From assembly GCF_000022205.1 (NCBI RefSeq), contig NC_012029.1, forward strand, positions 2,418,001 through 2,482,000: a stretch of DNA of 64,000 bases, read 5' to 3'. The DNA comes from Halorubrum lacusprofundi ATCC 49239 (lineage in GTDB: Archaea; Halobacteriota; Halobacteria; Halobacteriales; Haloferacaceae). The notes beneath the pieces were generated by a model. It worked only from the letters and a program-made list of their open reading frames with translations, was not told the origin of the DNA and did no database searches. The translations under genes were made by a program, and so were the position numbers. Of this stretch, positions 9,187 through 17,673 are shown one piece after another (positions within the stretch are counted from its first letter, which is position 1; every line of letters starts with the position of its first letter).

Positions 9187-10203
9187 TTATCCCTGGTTGG
9201 ATGCGGTGGATACGTACCGGACCTCGGGATCGAGGCGCGGCTGGTCGTTCGGCCGGATGGCCGGGCGGAACCGAATCAGGCGCTTGTCCGGACCGGGCAG
9301 CGAGCCCTTGATGAGCGCGTACTCACCGTCGACTTCGCCGTAGTTGACGAAGCCGCCGTCGACGGAGGCGTCGTCGCCCTCGCCGAAGTCGATGAGGCGC
9401 TTGTTGAGCTCGGTGCGCTGGTGGTAGCCGGTCTGCCCCTGCTGGGGAACGGTAGAGCGAACGCGGGAGGGGTTCCACGGACCGAGGTTGCCGATCCGGC
9501 GCCGCCATCCCTGGCGGGCGTGTTTGCCCTTCCGCTTTTGAACGCCCCAGCGTTTGACGGGACCCTGAGTCCCTTTCCCCTTCGTGATACCCGATACGTC
9601 GGTGTACTGACCCGCGCGGAAGACGTCGCCAAACTCGTGGGCGCCGCCCTCGGCAACGAGGTCGAGCCCGAAGTCGACGCGCTCCTCGAGGGAGCCGCCG
9701 CCGACTCGGGTCTCCATCACGTCGGGCTTCTTCTTGGGTACATTCGCGAGCTCCGAGGGGACGGTGTGCGTGATGACGCGGACGTCGTCGACCGCGCCCT
9801 CGTCGAGCAGCGCACGCAGTTCGTCGGCGTCTTCCTCGAAGGTATCTTCCGCCGGGAGGTCGAGCGCGCGGTCGAGCTCCTCGTGGAACTCGGTCGCCCA
9901 AACCTCTTCGACCGGCTTCTTTCCGTACGGCGTCTGTTCGTAGGCACGCAGGGCCACCGCGTACATCGGCGGCGTCTCGACGACAGTGACGGGAACGGAC
10001 GTTTCCATCCCCTCACGCGGCGAGTTGGCCTCGTCGTTGACCATAACGACGTGCGTCATTCCGGCTTTGTAGCCGGCGAACCCCTGCAATGCGGGGGCTC
10101 CGTCGTCGTCGGGCCACGATCGAATGCGCGGGACCTCTCGGTCTGCGCGGGTACGCGGGCCGTAGCCCAGCGAGCCTTTTCGTGGTCGGCTTGGTTGTGG
10201 CAT
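9187..10203 (-). CDS. rpl3: 50S ribosomal protein L3 (uL3)
   Basis: Large-subunit assembly initiator, 338 residues as usual for archaea. It begins MPQPSRPRKGSLGYGPRTRA and includes GFAGYKAGMTHVVMVNDEA. The long finger that reaches the peptidyl-transferase centre is represented by KGKGTQGPVKRWGVQKRKG. It lies four bases after the SPOUT methylase-like gene and is the first ribosomal gene of the operon. Confidence 0.98.
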   Translation of the reverse strand: MPQPSRPRKGSLGYGPRTRADREVPRIRSWPDDDGAPALQGFAGYKAGMTHVVMVNDEANSPREGMETSVPVTVVETPPMYAVALRAYEQTPYGKKPVEEVWATEFHEELDRALDLPAEDTFEEDADELRALLDEGAVDDVRVITHTVPSELANVPKKKPDVMETRVGGGSLEERVDFGLDLVAEGGAHEFGDVFRAGQYTDVSGITKGKGTQGPVKRWGVQKRKGKHARQGWRRRIGNLGPWNPSRVRSTVPQQGQTGYHQRTELNKRLIDFGEGDDASVDGGFVNYGEVDGEYALIKGSLPGPDKRLIRFRPAIRPNDQPRLDPEVRYVSTASNQG

Positions 10204-10207
10204 TTGT

Positions 10208-11074
10208 TTACTCCGTGAGTGTGAGCGAGCCGAGAGTCACGAACAGAGCCTCCTCCGTTCGGACGACCTCGCTCGCCTGTGCCGGGATCGTGTTCAGCCA
10301 GAGGTCGAACCCCGGATCGGGTTCGACCGAGCGGCCGTCGGCAACGGCCGCCCGAATGCCGTCGGGCGAAAGCCCGAGCATCTCCGGAAGCCCTCGTTCG
10401 GGCGAGCCGAAGGCGACGGTGTAGCCGCCGGCCTTCCGCGCGTCCGAGACGATGTCGCCGAGCCGCGAGACGGAGAGTTCCTCTCCGTGTCGCGACGTCG
10501 CGACGGCCAAGCCGTCGCCGGCGAGCGCTTCCGACAGGTCCGCTTCCACGACCTGGAAACCCTCCTCGGGCTTCCCGGTGATGCGGGCGCGGACCGGTTC
10601 TCTCGAAGAGACCCTGATGGTGACGCGCTCCCCCTGCTCGACCTCCATTCCGGAGGGGACGAGCAGGGAGATCGGGTGTTCCCGCAGCGGGGAATTGACC
10701 CGGACGCGGCCTTCAGGTCCGACCTCGGTCACGAGTCCCTGTGTTTTCGACTCTTCCCCGCTAGGGGTCGAGCCGGTCCGCCACGGCACGCGGAGCGGCG
10801 GGAGCACACCGACGTACCGGAGTTCGTCGCGCTCCCCCCAGAGATCCTTCCGGAGCTCCGGCGGGGTCGCAGCGTACCCCAGTACGGTTCGGACGTACTC
10901 ACCGCCCCGTCGCCGCTCGCCTTCCCTGTCGGGGAAGACGACCAGTCGATCCGCCCGGAACACCGCCGCCGCACGGGCGACGTAGCCGAGTTTGCGAGTC
11001 GCCTCGCGAGCATCTTCGGCCTCCCGGACGACCGAAGAGGGAACGCAGATCGTGAGTCCATCTTCGGTACGCAT
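10208..11074 (-). CDS. SPOUT-class RNA methyltransferase-like protein, operon leader
   Basis: A 288-residue protein with the conserved N-terminal core REATRKLGYVARAAAVFRAD, a central OB-like segment (RVRVNSPLREHPISLLVPSG) and a C-terminal SPOUT-type knot signature, TVAFGSPERGLPEMLGL. Families of this type are predicted RNA uridine methyltransferases. The ATG at 11074 is preferred over 11110, since the likely TATA box at 11112-11119 puts the transcript start near 11090. Its location directly before L3 is conserved in haloarchaea as far as I recall, which suggests an rRNA-related job. Substrate is not known from sequence. Confidence 0.8.
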   Translation of the reverse strand: MRTEDGLTICVPSSVVREAEDAREATRKLGYVARAAAVFRADRLVVFPDREGERRRGGEYVRTVLGYAATPPELRKDLWGERDELRYVGVLPPLRVPWRTGSTPSGEESKTQGLVTEVGPEGRVRVNSPLREHPISLLVPSGMEVEQGERVTIRVSSREPVRARITGKPEEGFQVVEADLSEALAGDGLAVATSRHGEELSVSRLGDIVSDARKAGGYTVAFGSPERGLPEMLGLSPDGIRAAVADGRSVEPDPGFDLWLNTIPAQASEVVRTEEALFVTLGSLTLTE

Positions 11075-11111
11075 CGTGGCGAGACTGTACCTCTCGATTT
11101 CGGACGGCACC

Positions 11112-11119
11112 GTAAAAGG
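11112..11119 (-). promoter_or_regulatory. Likely promoter of the ribosomal operon
   Basis: On the minus strand this reads CCTTTTAC, a TATA-like box about 40 bases upstream of the chosen ATG at 11074. No comparable box lies between the genes downstream, and most of those genes overlap or nearly touch, so this is the best candidate for the main operon promoter. Weak single-motif evidence. Confidence 0.5.
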
Positions 11120-11275
11120 ATAGCGGTCCCGTTTCCGGGCTGTGGCGCGTTCACACGCGGTTTGGCGGGGGTTTGGGTCAGTCGATCGAGAGACAGAGTC
11201 ACACGATCCGGGACGGGATCGACTGTCCGAGGGTGGGAATCTCCTCAGATCGGATCGATCCGTGCGATCGCGGGC

Positions 11276-12496
11276 TCAGACCGGAACGATCCGTGCGATC
11301 GGCGCATCCGCGTCGTCGACGGCGACGTAGAGGTGGCCCGTGGCCGGTTCGACCGCGAGTGACCGGATCCGCCAGTCGCGGTCGGCGAGGAGGGAGTCGC
11401 GTTCGGTCACCGCGGTGTCGGTAGCACCTGCACCCTCGACTGTGAACCGCCCGAGATACCGCCCGGCGAGCGTCCCCGCGAACAGGTCACCGCGCCAGTC
11501 GGGGAAGGCGTCGCCATCGTAGAAGACGGCCCCGCTCGGGGGGAAGCCGCCGGAGCCGCATGGCCAGTAGTGAACGGGGGCGACGACATCGCTGCGCTCG
11601 CGGTGGCTCGGGGCGACGCGCTCGTCGGTGCCGTACCGACACGCCTCACTGGCGACCGGCCAGCCATAGTTGCCGCCGCGCTCGATCACGTTGATCTCGT
11701 CGCCGTCCTCCTCACCGTGCTCGCACTGCCAGATCGCACCCGTCTCAGGGCGCACCGCCATCGCCTGCGGGTTCCGGTGCCCGTAGCTGTAGATCGCGTC
11801 CGCCGCCTCCGCGTCGTCGACGAACAGATTATCGGGGTGGGCATCTCCATCGGAAGTGAGCCGAAGAGTCGAGCCGAGCTCCACAGATCGGTCCTGCGAG
11901 ACGTGGTCCGGGCTGAAATTGGTGTCGCGCCGATCCCCGACTGTGACGAACAGCGCGCCGTCCGGGCCGAACGTCGCCCGCGAGCCGAAGTGGAGATCAG
12001 AGTCGACGAACGGCTCCGCGACGTGGAGCGCCTCAAACCCGTCGAGCGCGGGAGAGTCGTCGGCGGCGAGAGAGAGTTGCCCGCTTCCAACGTGCGTCGC
12101 CGACTCGCCCGCGTCGTTCGTCGCGGCGTACGTGAGGTACACGCGCGCGCCGCCCGGGAACTCGGGGTGGACCGCGACGTCGAGGAGCCCGCCCTGTCCG
12201 GCGGCGTGGACCTCGGGAATCCCCTGGACGGTCGAGCGCGTCCCGTCCTCGGGGTCGACGAGCGAGAGCCGACCGGGGCGTTCGGTGACCAGCAGCCGCC
12301 CGTCGTCCGGGAGGAACGCGAGTCCCCATGGGTTCTCGAACCCGTCCGCAACACGCTCCACGGAATACCCGACGTCTTCGTCGTCGATCGCTCCGCCGCT
12401 GCCGAGACAGCCGGCAAGCGAGAGCGCCGTGAGGCTACCGGTGGCTCGGAGCACGGTGCGTCTATCGGCGGCGGGATGTGTGACGTGACGCGCCAT
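11276..12496 (-). CDS. PQQ-dependent sugar dehydrogenase-like Tat lipoprotein
   Basis: A 406-residue six-bladed beta-propeller of the soluble glucose/sorbosone dehydrogenase type. Family features are ENPWGLAFLPDDGRLLVTER near the start, GHRNPQAMAVRPETGAIWQC in the middle, and HGEEDGDEINVIERGGNYGW near the catalytic/PQQ side. The N-terminus has a twin-arginine motif (RRTVLR) and a lipobox (LAGC), so it should be exported folded and anchored outside the cell. Such proteins oxidise aldoses with PQQ, but the exact sugar cannot be read from sequence. It stands alone, convergent to nothing obvious. Confidence 0.85.
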   Translation of the reverse strand: MARHVTHPAADRRTVLRATGSLTALSLAGCLGSGGAIDDEDVGYSVERVADGFENPWGLAFLPDDGRLLVTERPGRLSLVDPEDGTRSTVQGIPEVHAAGQGGLLDVAVHPEFPGGARVYLTYAATNDAGESATHVGSGQLSLAADDSPALDGFEALHVAEPFVDSDLHFGSRATFGPDGALFVTVGDRRDTNFSPDHVSQDRSVELGSTLRLTSDGDAHPDNLFVDDAEAADAIYSYGHRNPQAMAVRPETGAIWQCEHGEEDGDEINVIERGGNYGWPVASEACRYGTDERVAPSHRERSDVVAPVHYWPCGSGGFPPSGAVFYDGDAFPDWRGDLFAGTLAGRYLGRFTVEGAGATDTAVTERDSLLADRDWRIRSLAVEPATGHLYVAVDDADAPIARIVPV

Positions 12497-12647
12497 GGGA
12501 GGGAGTGTCTCTATGTCGAGATTGGTCGCGAGGCCGATGACGCTTCCGGCGACTGAGGTAGGAGTTGGCGGGAACCGACGCCACCACGACGACCGTCGTT
12601 CGGAACCCTTATATCTTCGACTCGGGCTATGTAGAAATGCGAAGCAC

Positions 12648-12718
12648 GCACCGGTAGTGTAGTGGTATCACGCAACCTTGCCATGGTTGCAACCCGAGTT
12701 CAAATCTCGGCCGGTGCA
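12648..12718 (+). tRNA. tRNA-Gly (anticodon GCC)
   Basis: A 71-base cloverleaf. The acceptor arm GCACCGG pairs with CCGGTGC, followed by discriminator A at 12718. The anticodon arm CAACC-TTGCCAT-GGTTG places GCC at 12680-12682. The T arm contains GTTCAAATC. CCA is not encoded, as is normal in archaea. The last 23 bases recur downstream, as described separately. Confidence 0.97.
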
Positions 12719-12952
12719 TTTTGCGAACGAAGCGAGCAAAATCACCGAGAGGAATTTGAACGCAATCAGCCGCGCGCAGCGAACAGAGTGAGCGAGCACG
12801 TCTGATTCTGAGTTCAAATCTCGGCCGGTGCACTTCCGACTGACTTCGTCAGTCGACGTTTACTTCACTTCGTTCAGTAAACTCCTTTCAGTCGTGCACC
12901 GCCCTGACTCCCCGCTCGTTTCATTCGCGGGGAGTCTCGGCCGGTGCATTTT
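12696..12952 (+). repeat. tRNA-Gly 3'-end direct repeats (possible att scars)
   Basis: The last 23 bases of the tRNA (12696-12718) recur exactly at 12810-12832. An 18-base part of the tRNA end plus its next four bases recurs at 12935-12952. The copies are ~115-125 bases apart. Repeats of a tRNA 3' end are the usual footprint of tyrosine-integrase elements. No integrase is present between them, so these look like scars of past integration and loss, or decayed tandem tRNA genes. Confidence 0.7.
12837..12936 (+). repeat. Three hairpins between the tRNA-end repeats
   Basis: A perfect hairpin CGACTGA-CTTCG-TCAGTCG lies at 12837-12855. A second has a 7-base stem (GTTTACT/AGTAAAC, 12858-12882). A third has a 10-base stem (GACTCCCCGC/GCGGGGAGTC, 12906-12936) that runs into the last tRNA-end repeat. 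No gene is evident in 12719-13020; this ~300-base stretch holds only the repeats and hairpins. Confidence 0.6.
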
Positions 12953-13020
12953 CTATTGCCTCTGCCAGGTAGCCTTCGCTTCAACTTCGTTCGACAAACG
13001 TCAGAACGACGTGAGCGAGA

Positions 13021-13548
13021 TCACCACGGTCCGTCGTAGTTCACGCGCGGGCGGTCGACGTCGACCCCGATCTCGTGAAGCGCCGCGGTCGCGTTCTGGA
13101 CGGGCGAGGGCGCCGGGCGGTCGAGCGCGTCCGTCGTCGCCTCGGCGAACCGCACCGTCCAGTCGCCAGCGATGACGACGACCGCCCGGCGCGGAATGTC
13201 CGAGTGGCCCTCCCACGAGTCGGCCAGCAGGTCGTACGATTCGGCGATCCCGCCGTGGAAGTCGGAAACGATCGGGAAGGGGAGATCGAACTGATCGGCG
13301 TACGCGAACCCCGCGTACAGCGAGTCGCCGGTGAGCGCGACGACGGCAAGGTCGGCCCGATCGTGCCACCCGGCGTCGCGGATCGCGGCGAACGCGGCGG
13401 TGCAGGTCGGGACGAACGTCGCGGGCGCGAAACAGAGGACGACCGCCTCGTGTCGGTCGACGAGCCGGAACAGCTCCAGCTCGGTCGCCGTCCCACCGGC
13501 GACCGCGGGAGCGATGAAGTCGGGCGCTTTGACGCCGGTGTCGATCAT
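13021..13548 (-). CDS. Peroxiredoxin-like (AhpC/TSA) protein with altered active-site motif
   Basis: A 175-residue thioredoxin-fold protein, MIDTGVKAPDFIAPAVAGG onward. The peroxidatic site reads PATFVPTC: Pro42 and Cys49 match the PxxxTxxC motif, but the Thr that helps position peroxide is Val46. Arg in the later part (VVVIAGDWTVRFAE region) fits the fold. The start at 13548 is chosen over 13611 because a TATA-like box (GTATTTATC, minus strand) near 13576 would give a leaderless transcript there. Expected role is reduction of H2O2 or organic peroxides, with activity less certain because of the substitution. Confidence 0.85.
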   Translation of the reverse strand: MIDTGVKAPDFIAPAVAGGTATELELFRLVDRHEAVVLCFAPATFVPTCTAAFAAIRDAGWHDRADLAVVALTGDSLYAGFAYADQFDLPFPIVSDFHGGIAESYDLLADSWEGHSDIPRRAVVVIAGDWTVRFAEATTDALDRPAPSPVQNATAALHEIGVDVDRPRVNYDGPW

Positions 13549-13736
13549 CGGCGGCATCTGCGTGTGCGGCCGATAAATACCCACCCCAACCGATCGTCGC
13601 CGGGGGTGCACAGAGAGGGCGGCTCGACGGCGCGAGTCGCTGGTGAGAACAGAATAAGCGGTTTAGCTTCCGCTATGACTCTTGAGAGCATTGTTCATAG
13701 TGTAAGAGCTTTACGCATCCGCGACCGAGGTGAGGC

Positions 13737-14285
13737 GTGTTTGACCCGTCCGTCGCGACCGCGCTCGCCCTCGTCGAGAGCTACGGCGCCGTCGCGGTCT
13801 TCGTCGTGTTCGCGCTGGAGGGCGCGCTCGTCGGGAAGGTGCTCCCGGCGCGGACGCTGTTCGTCGCGTCGGTCGTCGCCGTCGGCGTCGAGGCGGTCGC
13901 GGTGCTGCCGGTGTTCGCCGCGGCGGTAATCGGCGCGACCGTGGGCCAGTCGGTCGTCTTCGTTGCCGTCCGTCGGTTCGACGCGGATCCCACGTCGCTT
14001 GCGGTGGTCCCGGTCGGCAAGGAGCGGCTCGACGGCGCGAGTCGCTGGTTCGACCGATGGGGCCTCCCCGCGGTGGCGGCCTCGAACGCGGTCCCCGGCA
14101 CGCGCGGGTGGCTCGCCGTCCCCACCGCGAACGCCTCGTCCGTCTCCGCACCGCGGTTCGCCGCCGCGTCGCTGGTCGGATCCGCCGCGTACGTCGGCGC
14201 GCTGCTGGCGGTCGGTATCGCGGTGGCCCTCGGGTTCGGGGGCGCTCTCGGGCTGCTCGGCCCCGAGTGGGCTACGGCGCTATAG
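13737..14285 (+). CDS. DedA/VTT-family membrane protein
   Basis: A 182-residue membrane protein starting at GTG. Hydrophobic segments lie at roughly residues 7-30, 40-78 and 135-170. The middle contains FDRWGLPAVAASNAVPGTRGW, like the re-entrant helix region of SNARE-associated/DedA (VTT) proteins, which are linked to lipid flipping and membrane homeostasis. A TATA-like GCTTTACG about 25 bases upstream supports leaderless initiation at the GTG. Family assignment is moderate because similarity is in short stretches only. Confidence 0.65.
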   Translation: MFDPSVATALALVESYGAVAVFVVFALEGALVGKVLPARTLFVASVVAVGVEAVAVLPVFAAAVIGATVGQSVVFVAVRRFDADPTSLAVVPVGKERLDGASRWFDRWGLPAVAASNAVPGTRGWLAVPTANASSVSAPRFAAASLVGSAAYVGALLAVGIAVALGFGGALGLLGPEWATAL

Positions 14286-14294
14286 TCCGGAGAG

Positions 14295-16094
14295 TCAGAG
14301 GATCGTCCCGTGTTTCTTGTCCGGCAGGTCCTTCTCCACGTCCTCGTAGAACGCGAAGCGGGCAGCCAGTTCCTCGCGGAGCGTCGAGGGCGGGACGATC
14401 TCGTCGATGACGACCTCGCTCGCCATCCGGTGAATGTCGATATCCTCGCGGTACTCCTCACGCAGGCGCACCTCGGTCTCGGCGCGCTCCTCGGGGTCGT
14501 CGATTGCGGCGAGCTTCCGGGCGTACACCGCGTTGATCGCGGCCTCTGGCCCCATGATCCCGATCTCGCCGGAGGGGAGCCCGATCACGCTCTCGGGGTC
14601 GTAGGCGGGTCCGCCCATCGCGTAGATCCCCGCACCGTACGCCTTCCGGGTCACGACGGTCTGTTTCGGGACCGTCGCGGAGGAGGTGGCGTAGATCATC
14701 TTCTTGCCCTTCTCCAAGATGGCGTCTTTCTCGACCTGCGAGCCGGCCATGAAGCCGGGCGTGTCACAGAGGTACAGCAGGGGGATCTCGTAGGCGTCAC
14801 AGGTCCAGATGAACTCGGCGGCCTTCTCGGCCGCGTCCGGGAAGATGGCGCCCGAGCGGACGGTCGGATCGTTGGCGACGACGCCCACGGGGCGGCCGTC
14901 GATCCGACAAAACGCCGTGACGATCTCCTCGCCGTACCCCCCCTTCAGCTCGAACACCGACTCCGCGTCCGCGATCCGGTCGAGCAGGTCGCGCACGTCG
15001 TAGGGGCGGTTCGGCGATTCCGGGATCAGTTCGTCGATCCCGTCAGGCGAGAATTTCGGCGGCTTCGTCTCCCGTTGCGGGGGCTTCTCGCCGGCCTGAT
15101 CGGGGAGGTAGCCGATCAGGCCGGCCACGAGCTCCCGGGCGTGTTCCTCGTCGCGGGCGACAAGATCGGCGGAGCCGGACTCCTCGGCGTGGACGCGGGG
15201 GCCGCCCAGATCCGCCATCTCGATCTCCTCGCCGGTGACCATCTTCACCATCCGCGGGGAGGCGATCGCCATCGCGGACATCCCCTCGACCATCACGGTG
15301 AAATCGGCGAAGACGGGCGTGTAGGCGGCGCCGGCGATACAGGGGCCGTACAGCACGCAGATCTGCGGGACTGCGCCGGAGAGCATCGAGTGGTTGTAGT
15401 AGTACTTCCCGATCCCCTCACGGTTGGCGAAGAACCCGGACTGCTGGTCGATCCGGCCACCAGAGGAGTCCATCAGGTAGAGCACGGGCTTGCCCGTCTT
15501 CAGGGCGCGCTGTTGCATCCGGAGGAACTTCTCGACGCCCTTCGCCGCCATCGACCCCGCCTTCACGGTGAAGTCGTTTGCCATGAAGTGCACGTCGCGC
15601 CCCTCGAACTCGGCCGCGCCGGTGAGGAGGCCGTCGCCGGGGAGGCGGTCGTTCTCGTCGTGCGCGTCGCTGTCAGGTGCGTTCGGGTGCCAGTCGTCGA
15701 ACGCGGCGAACTTCCCGTCCTCGAAGTGGAGGCCGGCAGGGTCGCCGTCAGCCGCGCTCGCGTCGCCCGCGCCGCGCGTCCCGCCCTCACCGCCGAACCA
15801 GAGGTCGAGCCGATCGCGGACGAACAGTTTCCCCTGCTCGGGAAGTCGGTCGCGGTACTTCTCCGGGCCGCCTTCCAGAATGTCGTCGATCTCGGCCTGA
15901 AGGTCGCGCTCCCGATCAGTCGGGCCGAGGTCGTCGTCGAGGGGGTACTCGATCGCCGGCGGTTCGGCGCTCGCGGCGGGCTCCGCGCTCTCTCCGACGT
16001 GGACGTCGACATCGACGCCGAGATGCTCCGCGAGCGATTTCGCTATCGCCTCGGCCTCCTCCGGCGTCGCCGCCGCGCCGACGTGAACGTTCAT
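14295..16094 (-). CDS. Acyl-CoA carboxylase, carboxyltransferase subunit
   Basis: A 599-residue biotin-dependent carboxyltransferase (PccB/MmdA family). Two crotonase-like halves are visible: VLYLMDSSGGRIDQQSGFF and CVLYGPCIAGAAYTPVFADF in the first, and PLLYLCDTPGFMAGSQVEKD and GAGIYAMGGPAYDPESVIGL in the second. The family transfers CO2 from carboxybiotin to propionyl- or acetyl-CoA. The first ~80 residues are an extra acidic segment (HVGAAATPEEAEAIAKSLAE), so it is longer than standard ~515-residue PccB. No biotin-carboxylase subunit is adjacent. The ATG at 16094 is used since MNVHVGA opens the extension; an earlier in-frame ATG at 16133 is possible. Confidence 0.88.
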   Translation of the reverse strand: MNVHVGAAATPEEAEAIAKSLAEHLGVDVDVHVGESAEPAASAEPPAIEYPLDDDLGPTDRERDLQAEIDDILEGGPEKYRDRLPEQGKLFVRDRLDLWFGGEGGTRGAGDASAADGDPAGLHFEDGKFAAFDDWHPNAPDSDAHDENDRLPGDGLLTGAAEFEGRDVHFMANDFTVKAGSMAAKGVEKFLRMQQRALKTGKPVLYLMDSSGGRIDQQSGFFANREGIGKYYYNHSMLSGAVPQICVLYGPCIAGAAYTPVFADFTVMVEGMSAMAIASPRMVKMVTGEEIEMADLGGPRVHAEESGSADLVARDEEHARELVAGLIGYLPDQAGEKPPQRETKPPKFSPDGIDELIPESPNRPYDVRDLLDRIADAESVFELKGGYGEEIVTAFCRIDGRPVGVVANDPTVRSGAIFPDAAEKAAEFIWTCDAYEIPLLYLCDTPGFMAGSQVEKDAILEKGKKMIYATSSATVPKQTVVTRKAYGAGIYAMGGPAYDPESVIGLPSGEIGIMGPEAAINAVYARKLAAIDDPEERAETEVRLREEYREDIDIHRMASEVVIDEIVPPSTLREELAARFAFYEDVEKDLPDKKHGTIL

Positions 16095-16189
16095 GGGCGC
16101 AAGATTTGCGGTAGATCCTAAACAGTTTTCCATGTAGGTTCCGGCGGGGACCGAGGTGCGATGTCGGTCACCCCCGATCAGCAGTCCGG

Positions 16190-16927
16190 TCAGCGGTCCG
16201 CCTCGCCAAGCAGCGCGTCAAGCTGCTCGGCGACCGAGTCGAGGTGGTGGCGGCCGACGACGGCGACGACATCGCCGTCGTCGCGGAACTCGGCGAGGCG
16301 GTCGGCCATGTGCGTCTCGCGCACGTCGTCACCGAACGAAGTCGCCCGAGAGGGCTCGAACGCGTCCATCACGGCGCGAGCGCGGGCGATCTGGTGGCGT
16401 TCGTTCTCGGCCTGCCGCCCGGGGCTATCAACTCGATCGATCGCGTACGTGACCGGCGAGTCGACCTCCAGCCGGATCGAGGTCATCGCGGCGAGTGAGC
16501 CCGCGAGACGGCATCGGAGCGTGTTCTTCGTCACCGATACGAGGCCGTCGAAGACGCCACGAACCGTCTCGATCGACCCACCCTCGTGATACAGCGTCGC
16601 GGCGAGCCGGCGGAGGAAGGGGAGGGTCGGCCCGTCGATCCCGACGACGTGGTCCGCGGTCGACGCCTGGATCGCGGCGCTCGCCTCCCCTCCGAACACC
16701 GGCGGAGTGCGAGTATCCTCGGCATACCGCTCGAAAAGCGGGAGCGAGAGCGGCGGCAGTTCGAGCGCAAGGATGTCGGGATCCCGGTCCGTGACCACGG
16801 TTCGAACTCGGAAGGCGCTGGCGGGGTGATCGTGGACGACGCCGACCAACGTAACGGTTCCCGTAGGGGTGTCGATCGAACGGAGGTGCTCGCCCGTTAT
16901 CCGAGGGTCGTCGTAGTGCGCGTCCAT
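16190..16927 (-). CDS. TraB/GumN-like protein
   Basis: A 245-residue protein with the two features of the TraB/PrgY/GumN group: an N-terminal glycine-histidine motif (TLVGVVHDHPAS) and a matching C-terminal one (VVAVVGRHHLDSV), with ILALELPPLSLPLFERYAED between. Members are proposed metal-dependent peptidases or pheromone-processing factors, but activity in archaea is not established. No long membrane segment is obvious in this copy. Start at 16927 is preferred because a TATA-like box (CTTATATTA, minus strand) near 16985 puts transcription start around 16960, after the alternative ATG at 16969. Confidence 0.7.
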   Translation of the reverse strand: MDAHYDDPRITGEHLRSIDTPTGTVTLVGVVHDHPASAFRVRTVVTDRDPDILALELPPLSLPLFERYAEDTRTPPVFGGEASAAIQASTADHVVGIDGPTLPFLRRLAATLYHEGGSIETVRGVFDGLVSVTKNTLRCRLAGSLAAMTSIRLEVDSPVTYAIDRVDSPGRQAENERHQIARARAVMDAFEPSRATSFGDDVRETHMADRLAEFRDDGDVVAVVGRHHLDSVAEQLDALLGEADR

Positions 16928-17238
16928 GTGGTGGCCGGTAGTAGGCGCATACCGGACTGTACCGACCATCAGGATCCGCTTAATATAAGGATTTCTGTTA
17001 GTAACACTACAAATAATTCAGATTATCAGTGAGAGACTTTAAAATTATATGAAATTGGGAGAGATATCTGCACGACTTTTCGATCTTGTTCCAGAATATC
17101 CGGAATCAGGTTGTTTCGAGGGTCATGTATTCGTAACACAAAAACGAGCCGCGTTCGGGTGTCGAAGCCGGGTTCCAGTCAGGACAGAGCCGAACTCGTT
17201 CGAGACGGAGCTGAGCTATCGGCCGGAGCAGAACGGTC
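16928..17238. other. Intergenic stretch, AT-rich, no supported gene
   Basis: This ~310-base gap separates the TraB-like gene from the PRC-barrel gene. It contains the TraB promoter at 16981-16990 and a notably AT-rich patch around 17000-17060 compared with its surroundings. A 66-codon open frame at 17049-17249 has no recognisable features and overlaps the PRC gene's end, so I do not call it. Confidence 0.6.
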
Positions 17239-17469
17239 CTATCGGTTGAGTTTGATCTCGTCGTCGTCCATCGACTCGATGTCCGACTCGTCGACGGGAT
17301 ACGTGTCCTCGTCGGCGTCGCCCCAGCCGAGTTTCGATTTGATCGTGTCGGTGATTCCCGGATCCGGATCAACGTAGGCGTGGTTGCCTTCGACTCGGGA
17401 CACCATTCCAATCTTCTTTCCTGCCTTGTTGACGACGTGTTTGCCTTCGTCTTTGTCTGAGAGTCTCAT
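17239..17469 (-). CDS. PRC-barrel domain small protein
   Basis: A 76-residue acidic protein with an N-terminal PRC-barrel-like segment, KDEGKHVVNKAGKKIGMVSR, and a tail with YPVDESDIESMDDDEIKL. PRC-barrel proteins bind RNA or proteins, and in haloarchaea single-domain members are abundant; some act with the cell-division protein CdpB group. No neighbour indicates function. A purine-rich GGAGG element lies ~10 bases before the ATG at 17469, a likely Shine-Dalgarno site, which is unusual in this window. Confidence 0.8.
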   Translation of the reverse strand: MRLSDKDEGKHVVNKAGKKIGMVSRVEGNHAYVDPDPGITDTIKSKLGWGDADEDTYPVDESDIESMDDDEIKLNR

Positions 17470-17673
17470 GTGTGGTTTCCTCCGCACTCGACACTCCGCC
17501 GAGACTGGACATTGTAATCAGGTACATAGCCAAGTGTAAGCCCGGTCAAATTCCGGTAACTGCAGCCGACGGGTCGACCCCGTCTCGTTACCGTCGGGTA
17601 CGGACGGCTTACGGCGTCAGCACGGCTGGGGGATTCGCGGACCGCTTATTCGTCCCGCACCCGAATACCGCTT

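Noticed and set aside
11256-11301. Two copies of CGATCCGTGCGATCG as an operator
   Set aside because: The second is in the coding end of the sugar dehydrogenase gene and the sequence is of common GATC-type composition; no promoter role supported.
14310-16121. 603-codon plus-strand frame opposite the carboxyltransferase
   Set aside because: Shadow of a clear carboxyltransferase gene.
17049-17249. 66-codon frame with an AT-rich upstream
   Set aside because: No motif, and it runs into the PRC-barrel gene; composition alone is not enough.
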